64,000 nt of DNA, taken from positions 8,416,373 to 8,480,372 of the forward strand of contig NC_050470.1 of NCBI RefSeq assembly GCF_013373865.1, written 5' to 3'. Position numbers and translations under genes: made by a program. Below the pieces are notes generated by a model. It was given only the letters and a program-made list of their open reading frames with translations, ran no database searches and was not told the DNA's origin. The DNA comes from Monomorium pharaonis (lineage: Eukaryota; Arthropoda; Insecta; Hymenoptera; Formicidae). This document shows, piece after piece, positions 25,445 to 39,009 of the stretch; within the stretch, counting starts at the first letter, position 1; every line of letters begins with the position of its first letter.

Positions 25445-28400
25445 AGAAAGTGGATGAGAAGGAGGTAGTGGATGGCTGTTCAGCCATCGGAGGGGTCGAG
25501 GAGGCGGGTGGATAACCGCGGAGGCGGAAATCGTTATTAGCCTAGAAGCGGCAGGATTTGGATATCAAAGGACCACGACCGCGGCCGGTTTATGCGTGGT
25601 ATCGGCGTCATCGGATACAAAGAGCCGCGAATGTATAGGTATTACTTTGTCCACATTTGCTTCGCGTATTTAGCGCCAAAAGTGGCTTAAAGCCAGGATC
25701 GCATGATGCATGATTTCTTGTATGCTGCTGCTGCTACTGTGCCCGGATTAAAGGTCATTCTACATTAATCAATTCTACATCATTTCCAACTCGCGATTGA
25801 TATTAGAAAAAGCACGCATGCATAGATACATGTACTGAGGAGGTTTAGAATATACATACTTCGAATAGAAATCTCTTCCTTTTATCTTTCCTTTATACGC
25901 TGCTATCATTTTTTACATTCTTTATTTTAGTCTTGATTTCAGGCTGGAATATCGCGCCAATATCCCGACGCTTCTCATAAAGACGCTGCTCGAATTGCTT
26001 CGCGTGTCGAGAAACGAGCGTGTCTTCTTGGTCTATCTAGCTAGACGGGAATCTAAAAGCCGATATTGCTTCGATATGAAGTTGTATCGATATTGCAGCT
26101 CGCATAACGGTAGGTCATTACAAAAATTTATAAGTAATAGAGCCGGTAAAGAGTCAGGCTAATGAAGAAATAATGGAAAGTTGAAAGGGAAGGATTCTGA
26201 ATAACCGAACGGCGCACGGCGATACTCTTCAATAATAAATGGTCGAAGGTTATTTTAGTAAATAATTTTCGAAGTGCTCTCTCTCTTCGCTACATTCTAT
26301 GAGAAACCTACAAAAAAGTTGATAAAACCATCGGGCAAAAGGTGGTAAATTAATTTAGCAAAGGTTGCTGAATGCAGCGTCGATTTGAACACTGCCGCTT
26401 GTAATGAAGTCAAGTTTTACCGTTGAGACAATGAAAATATAAATGTTACGATATTGTAAAAGACAGAGACGGAAAACAATGAGAGAGGAGTACACCGGAA
26501 ATTATGGTCGGACAGAGAATCAGAGCGTTGTTGTTTATTCGACGGAGCACTGCTTGTTCGCGGCGATATATCCTGTTATCTATGTGTATCGATTTTCGTT
26601 TTTCCGCGCATTTCTGTGCATCTCAAGGATCATAAAGACATTCGTCGAATAAAATCAGTTGATACAGATACGGGGTATACCCTTTGTACGAGCGGAACAT
26701 GAGTAGAGCTGCACAAATGGGTGAAAAAGGCGATGACAGGAAGAACGAAGTAAGATTCTATACAGTTACAAATGGTCTGAGAGACAAGCGAGCAATTCGA
26801 TAAATCGTCAGGGATAAAATTTATTTCAATCGAATAAAATTTAATTATCCGCTCGACGTGATTTATCGAAGTTTATTGAAAGCTTTTTTCACGTCAGCTC
26901 GTTTCGTTAATTAAAAATTACTCCTCGCTAAGAGTCTCCAATTTGTCGTCAATCATCTTATAGAAGGCACATGTGTAATACAGTTTTGTCCCTTTTAGAA
27001 ATTTTCATGAAAAAATCTCAAGTTTAACACGCGACATGGCTTTGCATATTAAACGCATTGACAAAACTGTAATTTTGACATATCGAAGGCTGCTCGCGAC
27101 AGAGCTGTGAAGTTTGACACGAGCAATACGTAGCTACTTGTGAAAATCGCTGGAAACCTATATTCTATCTATGACTATTTGCTTGCATGCATATCTTCCG
27201 ATTTCCTGCAGCTCCGCGTGCCGCGTCAATATCCATGGCTGCCTATTTCCAACACAGCCTTTAGTAGAGAGCAGAGTTTGATATTTATGACATATCCTTT
27301 ATAGCCTTGCGGCTCTACTCCGACATCCCCTTTCTTTATTCCCATGCAGCAATAATTTAATGTGATTCTTGTGTACGTGTGTTAATGTCGTAAGTCCTTA
27401 ATGCAATGTTTCTTAACAAGCTCGCGAGCTTATTGAATACCACAAAGGAGGAAAGAAACGCGCGAGAGAAATGCGTTCTGTTGAAGGAAGATTTATGTGA
27501 TTGTTCAACGGAGAGAAAAATAATGAGGGGAGAGAACGAACGTTGTCGCGAAGCTCTGCGTAATGCATTTCAGAAAAAGCGTGCTCTTGCGAGCGTCTAA
27601 CTAAGAGTTTTCTTTTCGTTTACTTTTCGTAGCTTGCGTGTCAAGAGAACCGATGCAACAGCGAGGAAGGACAATGAACTTTTGCTCGAATCGAGTTCGG
27701 ATACGGAGTAAAACGAGACGCCGACAATGCGTTTTATTTTTCCTTTCTTATTCGATAATGCATCGATACCTCGAGTGGCGCGGATAAATTGAATTACGCG
27801 AGACTCTCGACAATAGAATTAGCCGGCCAGAACGGAAAATATCCGCAATTTACTTTTATGAAGCTTCATCCAGTGCACGCGTCATATGGCGTCGCAATAA
27901 CCGGCGGAATTGCTAAATCGCTTTGTGGAATAAACCACGTCTGAAGGCAATTCGTGGAGACGTTTCGATTACACCGATATCGATAATGAGTACTAAAAAT
28001 GATTTAAGAGTTATCGCAATCAAAGATCGTAGCGGGGTAATTTTATAATTATCAATAATTTTTTATCGTATAACACGAGAGTGCTCGTAAAGAAATTCAA
28101 TTCTTTCGTATTTATATATTCTTAATGAATGGCAGCGCGTAGCTATCGCGGGAACGGAAAAGTTAATTACAACGAATATAAAGTTATCGCGCCACACATT
28201 GTTGATTGGCGATGGTAACTTGAGTTATTTTCGCGCTCGCGTATCTCTAATTCCACCATCGCGCATTCACGCATTTATTTTTTTTTCCTCCCGCCCGTAA
28301 TATCATACATATTTCATCGTTCTGCCGGATATTCAACCGTACGCGGCATTGTTTACGGAAAAAATCGGCGGGCATAAATTCGAAAACAGCGCGGACCGTG

Positions 28401-31043
28401 CCGTTTGCGGGGTTACATCTGGTACGCGCGGAGAAAATCCCCGATCGTTTTACAAGCTCGTTCGCAGCGTGTCGCCGCATTCTCTTCGCTCGGCGATCGT
28501 CGCCATCGTTGCGCGACGCCGGCTGCAGAATAAAACTACAATTCTCCACCAAGCTCGCCATTTCGACGGGTCGGAACAAAGCGGGACGAGCAAAAAGGGA
28601 CGGTACCGGCGGGAGGGGGGGGGGTGGGAGGAGGCAGCGGCGGGGGTAGAAAAAAAATCGGAGACCCCGCGCGATCGTGGCCGCAGGCGTTTGCAAGTTT
28701 CAACGACATCCGGCCAGGGCATTTAATTCACTTTAATCCCTTGCTGCCACGGCTCGCGATCGAGCACGTAAATCGTTCCGGAGTCGACGAAAGTGCCGGG
28801 AAACGTTTTGGGGCTAGATTTCCTAAGACCTTCCATTGTTTCCTCGCGAATGCAACCTTTGATACGCGGCTACCGATCTTCGGTACTTTCATGTACCGAA
28901 AAGCTACGTTCCCGTGGTCTAAGCGAACGGAAGGGGGGGGGGGATCGGAAAGCCATAATTTTCTTTGTTGAACGATAGAGGAGTCGCGGCGCCGTGAAAT
29001 TCCGACGTACAAGATGCGATTTTCGATCAAATTAAAAATGCTCGGAGCTCTCAGTAATCTACCCCGCACGATTCTTTTTTTTTTATATCTCTTCTTTTTC
29101 TGCTTCGTCCCTTTGAGATCCGAGTTCATTACCTGCAGATCGCGAACTTATTTGACCCGGCCCGTCTACGTCCGAGAGATATTGCAGAAATTGAAATCTA
29201 ATAATACGCCATTCCGACAGTACGTTAAATCGATCTAGACACGGATCATTTTAGGATGAAACCATCCGCTGCATGCCATGTGGCGCTATAACAATTACGC
29301 TATTTCGACGTATACGGACTCTTTGCAATACAGAAAGTGTACACGGGATTTCTTGCGTCTCCCTTTCAAACGAATTTTCTCTTCCCGCTAAATTCGTGAT
29401 CCTTTCGTCACCGTTTTTCCTCTCGGTGAAACAACGAGGAGAAATTATTCTCTCCATTTGCCGAGTTCTACCTCGCCCTTGTCGGGCAAATGCACAGTTC
29501 GCTTTCGTCTCGTACGTTAATTGTATCCATAATACTTTTTCACAAATTTTTCGCTCATTTTATAATTACTTTTATAACGCGTTCCTCTTTCAACTTTCTG
29601 TTTGACGAATAAACGGACGGTACATACCGCGACCTCGAAATAATGCTCGGTAGCGGCGGGTAATACGAGAGAAATAAATTGAAATGTCTGTCGTCAACCA
29701 CGCCGCTTGTGTGGCTTCATTGACGCAGAAAAGAGGAAATGAAATTTCAGAATAGACATCGCGCAACGTAAGGCTCTTTCTCGCTCTTTAAAAATATCAC
29801 TATTTATTGACTTGGTAACACATTTCTCTTTGGCCCGGCGAGGCATTCTCTTCGCGCTTTAATTTTCTATTAATTTCCTTTTTCTTTCTCTCAACTTTGT
29901 TTTTAGATTTTGTTTTTATGTGTAAGAAGTCAATTTTAAAGCTGGTTCGAAGGACGAATATTTTTTGGCAGTAATGTTTTGATAATGTTTACAAAAAAAT
30001 ATTCTCTTTGAACTTTACGCGCAAAAAGATGGTGCATACGTATATCTTTCATATTTTTGTTTACAGAAAAAACAATTGAAATCTGATAGCTGTCAATTTT
30101 TTGTTTTAGATTTTGCAATATGCTCTTGATCGAAAGAAAAACGTTACATTTATATTTTCCGCTGTCGTTGCGAAAGACTAAAACCGTGCGCGAAATCCTC
30201 GCACACCGGCTATTTCATAAAATGAAACTTTTACGATTTTAACTTAAACTTATTTGGGAAAAAAATGTCGCGTAAAGATTGCGTCACGTTTACGAATAAG
30301 ATTGATTTGCGATCGTTCGTAAACGTAGCGCAAATATTTATTTTCTCTCGTTTTTTTATTTCGTAATAGCGCAAATACGATTGCCTACCATTGATTGCAC
30401 TGCTCGAAAAGAAAAGAATATCGCAAAAGTTACATTTACAACGAATTAAGTCTAAAAATAATATAAAACAGTATGTAAAATATGTTACAATGTTAAAAAT
30501 GTGTGTATAGTCAGCGGTTATGAAAACAGTATAAAGTCGCCTTTCTCGACAATACCGGATCTCTGGAGGGTTTTCCATTATATTTTCTTTTTGTTCTTTA
30601 CTGCGGAACATTCTCGCGATTTTTCAAGCGCCTTCTTCTCTTTCTCTTTATCTCAATGTTTAACCGTCGCTTATGATTTTTACGCTCCTTGTATAAGAGA
30701 CGCGGCGTGTTTACTAGAAATTTTTACTTGCCAGTCCTTTTTATTTCCATTTCTCTCATAGTTTTCGTTGCTTAAATATTTCATCTTGCATGCACGAGAA
30801 GCTCTGAAGACTGACGTCCCGTTAAATATTCGATCCGCCTAATGTCCAGTGTGAAAAAGGGGAGGAAAGCTGTATAAAAACAGTACTCCTCATAGAGGAG
30901 TATTTTAATAAATAAATGTTAAATTTCACGACGATCGTAATCTTCAGAATATTGGCGAAAAATATTCACAGTTGATGAAACACGAATGAGAGTGTATCGA
31001 GATGAATTTATACGCAACACAAGAACGACTTAACAAAAACCAC

Positions 31044-31049
31044 TTTATT
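31044..31049 (-). terminator. Candidate poly(A) signal for the sugar transporter
   Basis: TTTATT on the plus strand reads AATAAA on the minus strand, about 250 bases after the transporter's stop codon. The position suits a short 3' untranslated region. Confidence 0.4.
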
Positions 31050-31294
31050 TTCCGATGGCAGATGCGAGAAAAATCATGGTAAATGTGAACTGCGAGGCAA
31101 AGGCGATTCTGCCTTTGCCTCCCGTTTTTCACTGCCTGAAAAACGTGCAAGCGTACATTCGATGTACAGTTGGGAGTAAGTAATCGCCGTTTCAAAGTCC
31201 GTCTCTTTGAAGAGAAAAAAGAAATGTTTGATGGCGGTATCTCGTAAGTGAGTTCGCACCGTGTCCAGTACGAGGTGCGACACATTCCTCTCTG

Positions 31295-32721
31295 TCACGC
31301 CGTATTACTCCGCTCCTGCGAACATTCGACAATCTCCGTTTTCTTCTTGTCACTCTTCAGAAGTTCTTGAATTTCGCGGAAAGTCCGACCTTTGGTTTCG
31401 GGCACGGTGAACAGCACCATTACGAATGCCAAGAAGCACGACGCCGCGAAGAAATAGTAAACAGTGTCGGCGCCCAGCCAGTCGCCGATCACCTGGTACA
31501 GCTTGGACACGGTGAAGGCAAGCACGCCATCGAAGACAATAACGATGGCACCGGCGAACGCCTTCACCTCAGTGGGGAACAATTCGCCGATCAGCGCGTT
31601 CGGTAGGGTACCTAAACCAATTTGGAAGACTATCTGGAAGACAATCACGTCGATCACCGGAAGAAGATTTGCCGCTGACACGTCGACACCCTTTCCGTCC
31701 AGCATAAGGTATATCGCAAGAATCGCCAGGGTGATGGAGGAGCCCAAAGTAGAGACGATCAGCAGCGGCCGTCTGCCCGCGTTCTCGACGGTTGCGGTTG
31801 ACGATGCACAGGAGACGAGACCGACCGCGAACACAAGTATCGTGGCCAGGTTGGAGTCGATGCCGATCGCTGCTTTCTTGAAGAGTACCTCAAGGTACTG
31901 TATAGTGCTGAAGTTTCCACTAAGATTCTGCGTCGCAATTAGACTGAGTATTATGCCGAGGGCTCGGAGGTTGCTGGGCAACAGCATCAGCTTCAGTTTG
32001 GCCATCCAACTGCGCTTAACCGGCTCGGTTCGTGCCCCGGGTCCGATCACCGGGGTGTTATCGCAAACGTCCTCGATAAAAACGTTACGTAAAGTGTACT
32101 CCAGCTCTCGTCTCGCCTCGTCGCGATCGCGAATCCCTTTGAAGAACGCGAGAGACCTGGTGGCCTCCGATCTGCGGCCCCTGGTCACGAGGAAGGCGGG
32201 AGTCTCGGGGAACCAGGAGAAGCACAGCACGAAGACGACGGGTACCGCGAGGAGTACGACCGTCAGGACTTGATACGACACCCACGGACCGACACTGCAC
32301 GTCAGCAAGGAGCCGGTGAACACGTTCGCGGCGATCAGGGTGCCGAGGGCACCCCTGATTTCGATGTCGGCGACCTCCGACACGTACATCGGATTGGTAG
32401 TGTACGAGATGCCCACGCCAATCCCAAGGATTATCCTGGAGACGTAGAGGGCGGTGACGGTTTGAGCAAAAAAGACGATCGTCCAGCCGACGACGAAGAA
32501 ACCGCTGGCGAACAGGAGACACCTCTTACGACCGTATCGATCGGCGAAGCTGGCGCCGAGGAACGGGCCGATCATCGAACCGATCACCGTCAGCGACACG
32601 ATCCATGAGCCTTCGTCATCGGTTATCTTTACTGGGATGTCGCTGGCGCCGGATGTGAGCCGCGAAAGCATAGTGGTGGTCCATCCGTAGACAGTGCCGA
32701 CCGCCACCATGGATAGAGTCG
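31295..32721 (-). CDS. Tret1-like facilitated trehalose/sugar transporter, main coding exon
   Basis: This exon codes for nearly all of a 12-helix major facilitator sugar transporter, expected in the plasma membrane and moving trehalose or related sugars down a gradient. In a 525-residue model (9-residue first exon, 41 codons of exon 2, then this exon) the family motifs are DRYGRKR at about 111-117, PETPAFL at 222-228 after helix 6, ENAGRRPL at 363-370, GELFPTEVKA at 429-438, and PETKGRTF at 491-498 after helix 12. The charged loop between helices 6 and 7 and the short hydrophilic tail are as usual. The acceptor TTTCGCAG precedes 32721, and its first two bases complete an alanine codon split with exon 2, so the Met at 32710 is internal. 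The helix-7 motif reads QNLSGNF where most relatives have QQxSGIN. Substrate is inferred from family similarity only. Confidence 0.88.
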
Positions 32722-32824
32722 CTGCGAAATGGAGATTGATGGAAGATTAATGGTGGTTGATTGAACAATTGATTTTTATGTCACCCTCTAAAAGTCGCGA
32801 TATCTCATGAAATATGACGCAAAC

Positions 32825-32948
32825 CTGATATGCACGCCAGCCACTGCCTCCATTGCGTCCGTTTGCCCGGCGCCGTTTGCTCGTCACGATGTTTGTCTTG
32901 AGAAGACGAGACTTGCGTTACGATCTCCCTCTTTGTTCCCACGCTGAT
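32825..32948 (-). CDS. Tret1-like transporter, second coding exon
   Basis: The exon is bounded by the acceptor TTTCCATTGCAG and the donor CAG then GTTTGCG. It enters in phase 0 and leaves with one base, which fits the next exon exactly. Its 41 codons begin ISVGTKREIVTQVSSSQ and end TQWRQWLACIS, a cytosolic N-tail leading into helix 1. Helix 1 continues across the splice as ATLSMVAVGTVYGW in the main exon. The phase-0 entry lets it accept any of three candidate first exons upstream. Confidence 0.8.
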
Positions 32949-35027
32949 CTGCAATGGAAATTAATATTAATTTTTTAAAGGCGACAGAGATATTTTTATT
33001 ATTTTATGCGACGTTTATAGCTGCATCAGTTGAATGAATACTTTAGCTTTCTTTTTTTTTGTTGATCAAAAATTAATTCTACAATTATTTTAAACTTTTA
33101 ACTGTAAACGCTATCGTAGTCTACTTTTAAAATATTGAAATGTTTTATTTTTGTCTTCATTTTTAAATATCTAAAAGTGTTTTAATTTTAAACAATATTT
33201 AAATATTTAAATTAACAATATTTAAAACACTAAAATGTTTAAAACTGAAATCTTTAATAGTTCTAATGTTTTACATCTAATTATCATTCAAAATTAAAAC
33301 ATTTTTTTAGTTTAAATTTAAAAAACCGAAATAAAACATTCTAATGTTTCAGAATTAAGCATTTCCTTTTTAAGTTATTAAAAATTCTGATTAAAAATTA
33401 ATCGCTACTTTTCTATCACCGAAGCGAATTGCGAAATGTTTCCGCAAACATCTGAATGTCACTCGCCGATTCGTAATAGGCACCTGATACTTGTGCGTAC
33501 GTCTCTTTGCACACGTGACGGAATGCACAAGTCTTTTCCGAAGTAGTGTGAAGCAACAGGTGATAGTGATTAATGTGGCACGTAAGAAATCAAATGAAAA
33601 TCACATTCTTCTCCGGAGGAACCTGGAAATTCCGCTCGGTGATTCACGCGAACTATATCGACACGTGAAGGATTTATCCTTGAATTCGCTGACGATAAAC
33701 GGACGGCTTACGGGAAGGATTTTACGTTGCTAATGTAGAGAAACGTAATGCACTGACGGAATATTCACTGTGTATAGGTAATTGACGTTTGCCGTTCTTC
33801 GATCCGAGCGTGGCGCCAAGATAAGACTTGTGATTGACTGCACATGCGCAGTACCAATTTCAAGAACGATACATCGCTTACTCATAATCATCGCGTGCTC
33901 GCCCGCGACATAACCTAGCTCGATCTCATCAACGAGCAACTACACGAGCTTATCGCGATGGCTCGGCGCACGCGAGAACGTTGACTCCGATAAGTGTGCG
34001 AGTAACAGTGAAAATGCATCTTGGCTTTCACCTCGGTGGTACTCACCAACGTGTTCGCGCACCTCTTTACGACTTTTCGAAGCCATCGCGCACACCTGCC
34101 TGCAAATCGTGTGAGAGGGAGATCTGAGCACCGAGCACCCATGCTCATCTACGGAAGAGCCGAGATGGCAGACGCTGTCGTTTTCTCGTCTCGTGTTTAT
34201 TTTCGAAACGATACTGCGTCACGAACGCAACGCGTGCAACAAAAAATGGAGTACACGAGACGCAAGAGAGGCATTACGTCACCTGTTAGACAGCGGTCAA
34301 TGCCCCGCGTAGCATCTTTCAATGTCGAACCGTTTTACCCTATTAAAGTCTCGTGCAGCGCCGAACACGGTATGATCGATCAGCCTAATCATATTTGAGA
34401 GATCCTTCTGTGGGATTCGATAGGATGGTATTCTCGCATGGTATTCGAATTTTCTGGTTCACACGAACTCTTTCTCTCTCTCTTTCTCTCGTTTAAAACG
34501 CGATGCCTTGTACTGAATAATTCTCCAGTTTGCAGCAAGAGAATGATATTTACTAAGAACTATTTTACAAGTATTTTGCAATACGCATATTAAGAGATTA
34601 CAGGAATCTTGCGCATTCCGTCCATATTTTCCTGTTACGTGAAGCGAATCGTAGCCTCCGAATCGCACCGTAAGCAGCGCTTACAGTTCAAACGTCAATT
34701 CTAATCGCCTTTCTACGACGATTAACGGAAAAAAAGAAGCATTTTCGAAGAAACTTGTACTTATTGTAAGTCATTGAACACACGCGCAGACCACGTGCAC
34801 TTGCGCACACGCGCGCGTGCCACTACCTACGTGTGGTGATGAGATGACCGGGTGTCGGCTTTTCGCCGCGTGCGTGAGTGCGTACGTGCGTATGCACGTG
34901 CGTACAATCGCCCACGTATAACCTTAACTGAAAATGGATTTCTATCTGGCCGTCAAACGTATCTCGTCGAGAGCATGATAAAAGTAACGCGGGCCTCAAC
35001 GAAAGCAGGACGAGAATCGATACTCAC

Positions 35028-35054
35028 CAGCGGATCCGACACTCCTTCCGTCAT
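35028..35054 (-). CDS. Tret1-like transporter, candidate first coding exon (proximal)
   Basis: The minus strand reads GGGCC then ATG at 35054, coding MTEGVSDPL, and then a strong donor (CTG then GTGAGTATC) in phase 0, matching the phase-0 acceptor at 32948. The frame is open upstream to another ATG at 35159, so a longer N-terminus is possible. I prefer 35054 for its better Kozak context and the short N-tail usual in the family. A TATA-like box lies about 300 bases upstream. Confidence 0.6.
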
Positions 35055-35361
35055 GGCCCTCTCGTCAGGCGTTTGAAAACGTGAGGTTCTAATTATAAAA
35101 GCAACGCCGCCGCGTGATCGACGCCAGGCACGTTCTCCTCCGGTGATGACCACTTTCACGATTTCGCTGATATTTCGACCGCTTTCGTGAATAACCGGAA
35201 TACGTCGCGGAAACGCGCACGCGCCGGCGTTCGCTTTCGCGCTCGCGTATTATACACGCGCGATCGGTCTTCTTTGTATCTTCTGTTTATCTTTTTTTTT
35301 TAATTTTCTACGTCACTATCTCCCGCCGTTCCGCGTTCACGATTCCTCCTTCCAACCGCGG

Positions 35362-35369
35362 TATTTATA
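35362..35369 (-). promoter_or_regulatory. TATA-like box upstream of proximal transporter exon
   Basis: TATAAATA on the minus strand, which would place a start near 35335. The region between is GC-richer and free of genes. Confidence 0.3.
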
Positions 35370-37765
35370 ATCATCGAGACGATAGAGGTCATTGGTTGAC
35401 GGTCTCTCACCAACGGCATTTCGAAGAATGCAAGACGAAGAAATTGATATTGGATGCAAGAAGCAATTAAATATTAAATGAATGTGATTTTTTCGTTGGG
35501 GGTCGTATAGAAATATCGCATAGAAATTGAGTATGCGCTGATTATCGCATTATTTAATTATTACAAATTAATGGATATTGATATTAATTACTGAAAATAA
35601 TTGAGGATAAATTGAGACAAAAATAACAGTTTACATTATTAAAAATCGAATTAAACCCCCGATTGTCTAACTGTTAATGGTGATAGAAGTACTAACCTCA
35701 ACATTTCGTTAATTCAATATACGTTAGTGTAGTCGCGTAATAGAATTACAATTGCTGTAATAATATATGTTAATTAATTATCTAAATATTGTGTTACGCG
35801 TTGGCGAGTGACAATTAGCGTGTCGGTTTTGTCGGTTCACACGACAACGGGAGAAATCGGAGCAGCGGCGAGGCGCATTGCAGCTGCGGCGCGCAAACGG
35901 AACTGTGTCACTTACATTCGTGGCCGTAGCCATGTGAGACGAGAATGGAAACCGGCTGTCCTATTTCTTCTGGCGATTCCGGAGCTTTAGAGCCCTCGAC
36001 ACGGCGAATCCAACAAGTAGCTTCCTCGAGCTTTATTGAATACCCTTAATTTCAGGTCACTCGATACTTTCAGTTGGAAATAATCCGGCGGGGATGTGTC
36101 CGGGTGAGATGTGATCGGCGGCGTCACTTCTTTCTGGTTGCCCGATGCTTACCACTGAGTTTTCTGAACACTGTTGTCGCGGCTTTTCAGAATTATCGGC
36201 TTACGGTTATCAGTATTTAGTTATGGAAATTATCTCTCTTTCCTTTTCTTGTTTTTTTCATTCCAAATTAAAACGTATGCGTTGGCAAGTAGAGACACGG
36301 CAGCAATATTATTTCACAAGAGGGCTGTGTGTGCTTATTTTATATATATAAAATTAAAGTTTATTCCGGAAAGAAATATTACTGAAGATTGTAGGCTCGC
36401 ACCACGATCGCATGGAGCACTTCACTTTGACCGACAGTCCCAAATAATCTGTTCAATTTTTATCAGTTATCTTTTTTTCTTCTTATTCCTATATCTGCTT
36501 TACAGCACGCACATACAGTTCGTTATCAAGTGATTAATTGCCAGTCGTATCAGTCGGCTTCAGCAGCTATTCTCTCAGTACTTCTATCGCCCGCGACTAG
36601 CGAGTCAAACACTGGTGACTTTCGAAATCGGAAACCGCGTTGGACCGAGTCAGCTGCGTCTTATCGACGCGTTCAAATTTATCTGGATCTAATATATCCG
36701 TTACTTCACAATCAGCTTCAAATCCACGGGACAGACGACTTGTCACCGCCCTCGCGTCCAATTGGCCTTAATCCGGTTGTCGTTAATTGTAAGCTGGTAC
36801 ACATTTAAGTACCACTAAGTCTAGAAATGATGACTGATGGACCGCGAGACCTCGTGACACGCGTCTTCTTTCACTGACTGGTGACAAGCAACAGGCGATC
36901 GTTCGGCGTTTCCACATGGTGATGCGATTTACGGTTCATGCACGAAGAGAAGATGTATTCTAGTGCCTCTTTTGTTTTCTTATCTCCTCCATGTTCTCCA
37001 CTTTCTCGATAACGGGTTGGCATTTCTGTCCGCGTGGTTTTCGTGCAAACCGAACACGAAGACTCGTCGCGGCTTATCTCACGTCGTGCGTCTGCGATGT
37101 ATGTGCATTCTCAAACAAACCGTGACGGCGGACAATATAGTTGTTAATTGCCAGCGAGAAAATGTCAAACAACGAGTTGAACCGTTCAATCGGTCCCCAC
37201 GAGCGTCCCGACTTAGTCCAATTTCTGTCCTCTATCGTCGAAACCCATTAGCGTCGAGAATAGAGGAAAAAGAAAAACACGGGCAATAGAAATGTGGTCT
37301 TCGTTTTTTTTTTCTATTAGATAGGCGAAGGCTAGCCCGAAGGGTTACGCTTTTACGTCAACCTTTTCATTTTACCGACGAAAAAAGGGAATCGATCGGT
37401 CGGGGTCTTAATCGTGCGCTTTTGGCGATTCAATAACGGGAACAACAAGCACGCGATGCGTCAAAGGGATTTATTGCGTTTCAGAGTTAAGCTGATTGCG
37501 TTTCAGAGTGAATAGTTCCAGTTCTCCTGGAATACGTGCGATCTGGGATAATCTGACGTTTCAAAGCTGTGGCTTTGCAGAAGTTTCTATTTTCTATAGT
37601 GATTCTGAGAATTTATTCCGGCGCGACGCATTAATAAGTTGATCTTTGATTGCTGATGCAATCAGAAAGTAAAATTACGTACATTTTTAGCTACAAGACA
37701 CAAAACTATCACGAAGATTCCATTCGTACGTCGTTGTATATTAAACATCTCAAAGACAAGCTTAC

Positions 37766-37816
37766 CTCGAGACTTTGCTCTGACACTTGCTTGTATGTTT
37801 GATAATGCCGTGACAT
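37766..37816 (-). CDS. Tret1-like transporter, candidate alternative first coding exon (middle)
   Basis: The minus strand has an in-frame TAA, one codon, then an ATG at 37816 coding MSRHYQTYKQVSEQSLE, directly followed by the donor GAG then GTAAGCTTG in phase 0. It would splice to the exon at 32948 without a frame change. A chance match is possible (one in three for phase). Confidence 0.42.
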
Positions 37817-38228
37817 TGATTATCACTTAACCGAGCAGTTTGGATATTAAATTATTACTTTTTGACAGAAGAGACTGTACCGGTGGAGAATTATGCATGG
37901 AAGATGAAGGCCATTTACTTTGCCTTCTAATTGCTAAGATCCACTGTCATTCAATATGTGTGTCAACTTAATTAATCATAACTGACGGATCAAGCTTGAT
38001 ATATTATTAACGAGCGGTGAACGCCACATTGCGCTTGTTTCATGATTAATTTCTATGCAAGCTTCTGTTTCAATTGGCAAACATAAGAGTAATTTCAATG
38101 TAATAGAAGTTTATATTTGGAAACAGAGTATATTGAATTGTCCAAACATTTTAACAGGATACCGCATCATTTCCAACTGAAATTTCCAAACGAAATTATA
38201 TAATTTGAAATTATTAAATAATAATAAT

Positions 38229-38248
38229 TATATATATATATATATATA
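38229..38248. repeat. (AT)n microsatellite
   Basis: Alternating AT tract in noncoding DNA between candidate transporter first exons. Confidence 0.8.
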
Positions 38249-38933
38249 AACAAGACTGTTAAAATACAAATGCTACATTAATATTTATACTGATTCCTGA
38301 AAAATAGTTAAATAATACATTTTGTTATTAACTATTTCATGTGTGATACATTGTCAACGAGATTATTATTATCATGTTGCATTTTATGCTTGTATCGCGA
38401 AGCAAATGTCGCTTTATATTATCCGCATAAAACCGTCATCGCGAATGCATAATTAATTTATGAATGTTATCTTCCTAATTACCGAAAACCTTTACGCCTT
38501 GCCACTCGCTGCTCCGAGATAGAACTTCTCGTCGATTTAAAGCGATTTCGCCACCGTCGTTAACGAGATAAGAATATCTTGATAGTGATAGAGTTTCGTA
38601 AGAATGTTTTTGAAACGGTTTACAAACAACTGCGCCTCTTTCTAACTTTGCTCCTATTCACAGAGGCTGGATTTAGCCTAGATTTTGGATCTTGACGAGA
38701 ATAGATCTAGGCTGGAATTAAATTGCCCCGGGAGCAGCAGTGTATATGAAAATATTCTACATTTTTTTTAGTTTTATGCATAATTGCTGTCTTATAGCGA
38801 TCCCCGATTTATATTTTTTTTATTATCTCCAAGTGGCGTGTAATCCCGCTTTAACATAGTAATATTATATTCGCTTATAAGTCGCTTATGAGGAAGAGAA
38901 AGAGGGAAATTCATACTGAATATAAATTTATTC

Positions 38934-38936
<3 letters not shown>

Positions 38937-39008
<72 letters not shown>
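38937..39008. repeat. (TC)n microsatellite, 72 bp uninterrupted
   Basis: This is a perfect TC run, the longest pure dinucleotide tract in the window. On the minus strand it is a GA tract between two candidate transporter first exons. Confidence 0.95.

Positions 39009-39009
<1 letters not shown>

Larger units (their letters stand above)
18197..31040. other. Long noncoding stretch with CpG-rich patches
   Basis: No gene is recognised on either strand. CpG-rich patches at about 20.05-21.2, 25.1-25.6 and 28.2-29.1 kb carry long but unrecognisable overlapping frames on both strands, as expected where stop codons are rare. A donor-like GTGGTGAGTTA near 25.29 kb could end a noncoding exon on the plus strand, but I cannot support a transcript. 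Confidence 0.5.

Noticed and set aside
28247..29130. Several overlapping frames of 80-150 codons on both strands
   Set aside because: CpG-rich DNA with few stops; the peptides are arginine- and glycine-rich noise with homopolymer runs.
31464..32273. 269-codon frame on the plus strand
   Set aside because: Shadow opposite the transporter's main exon; rich in S, T, P and R with no domain.
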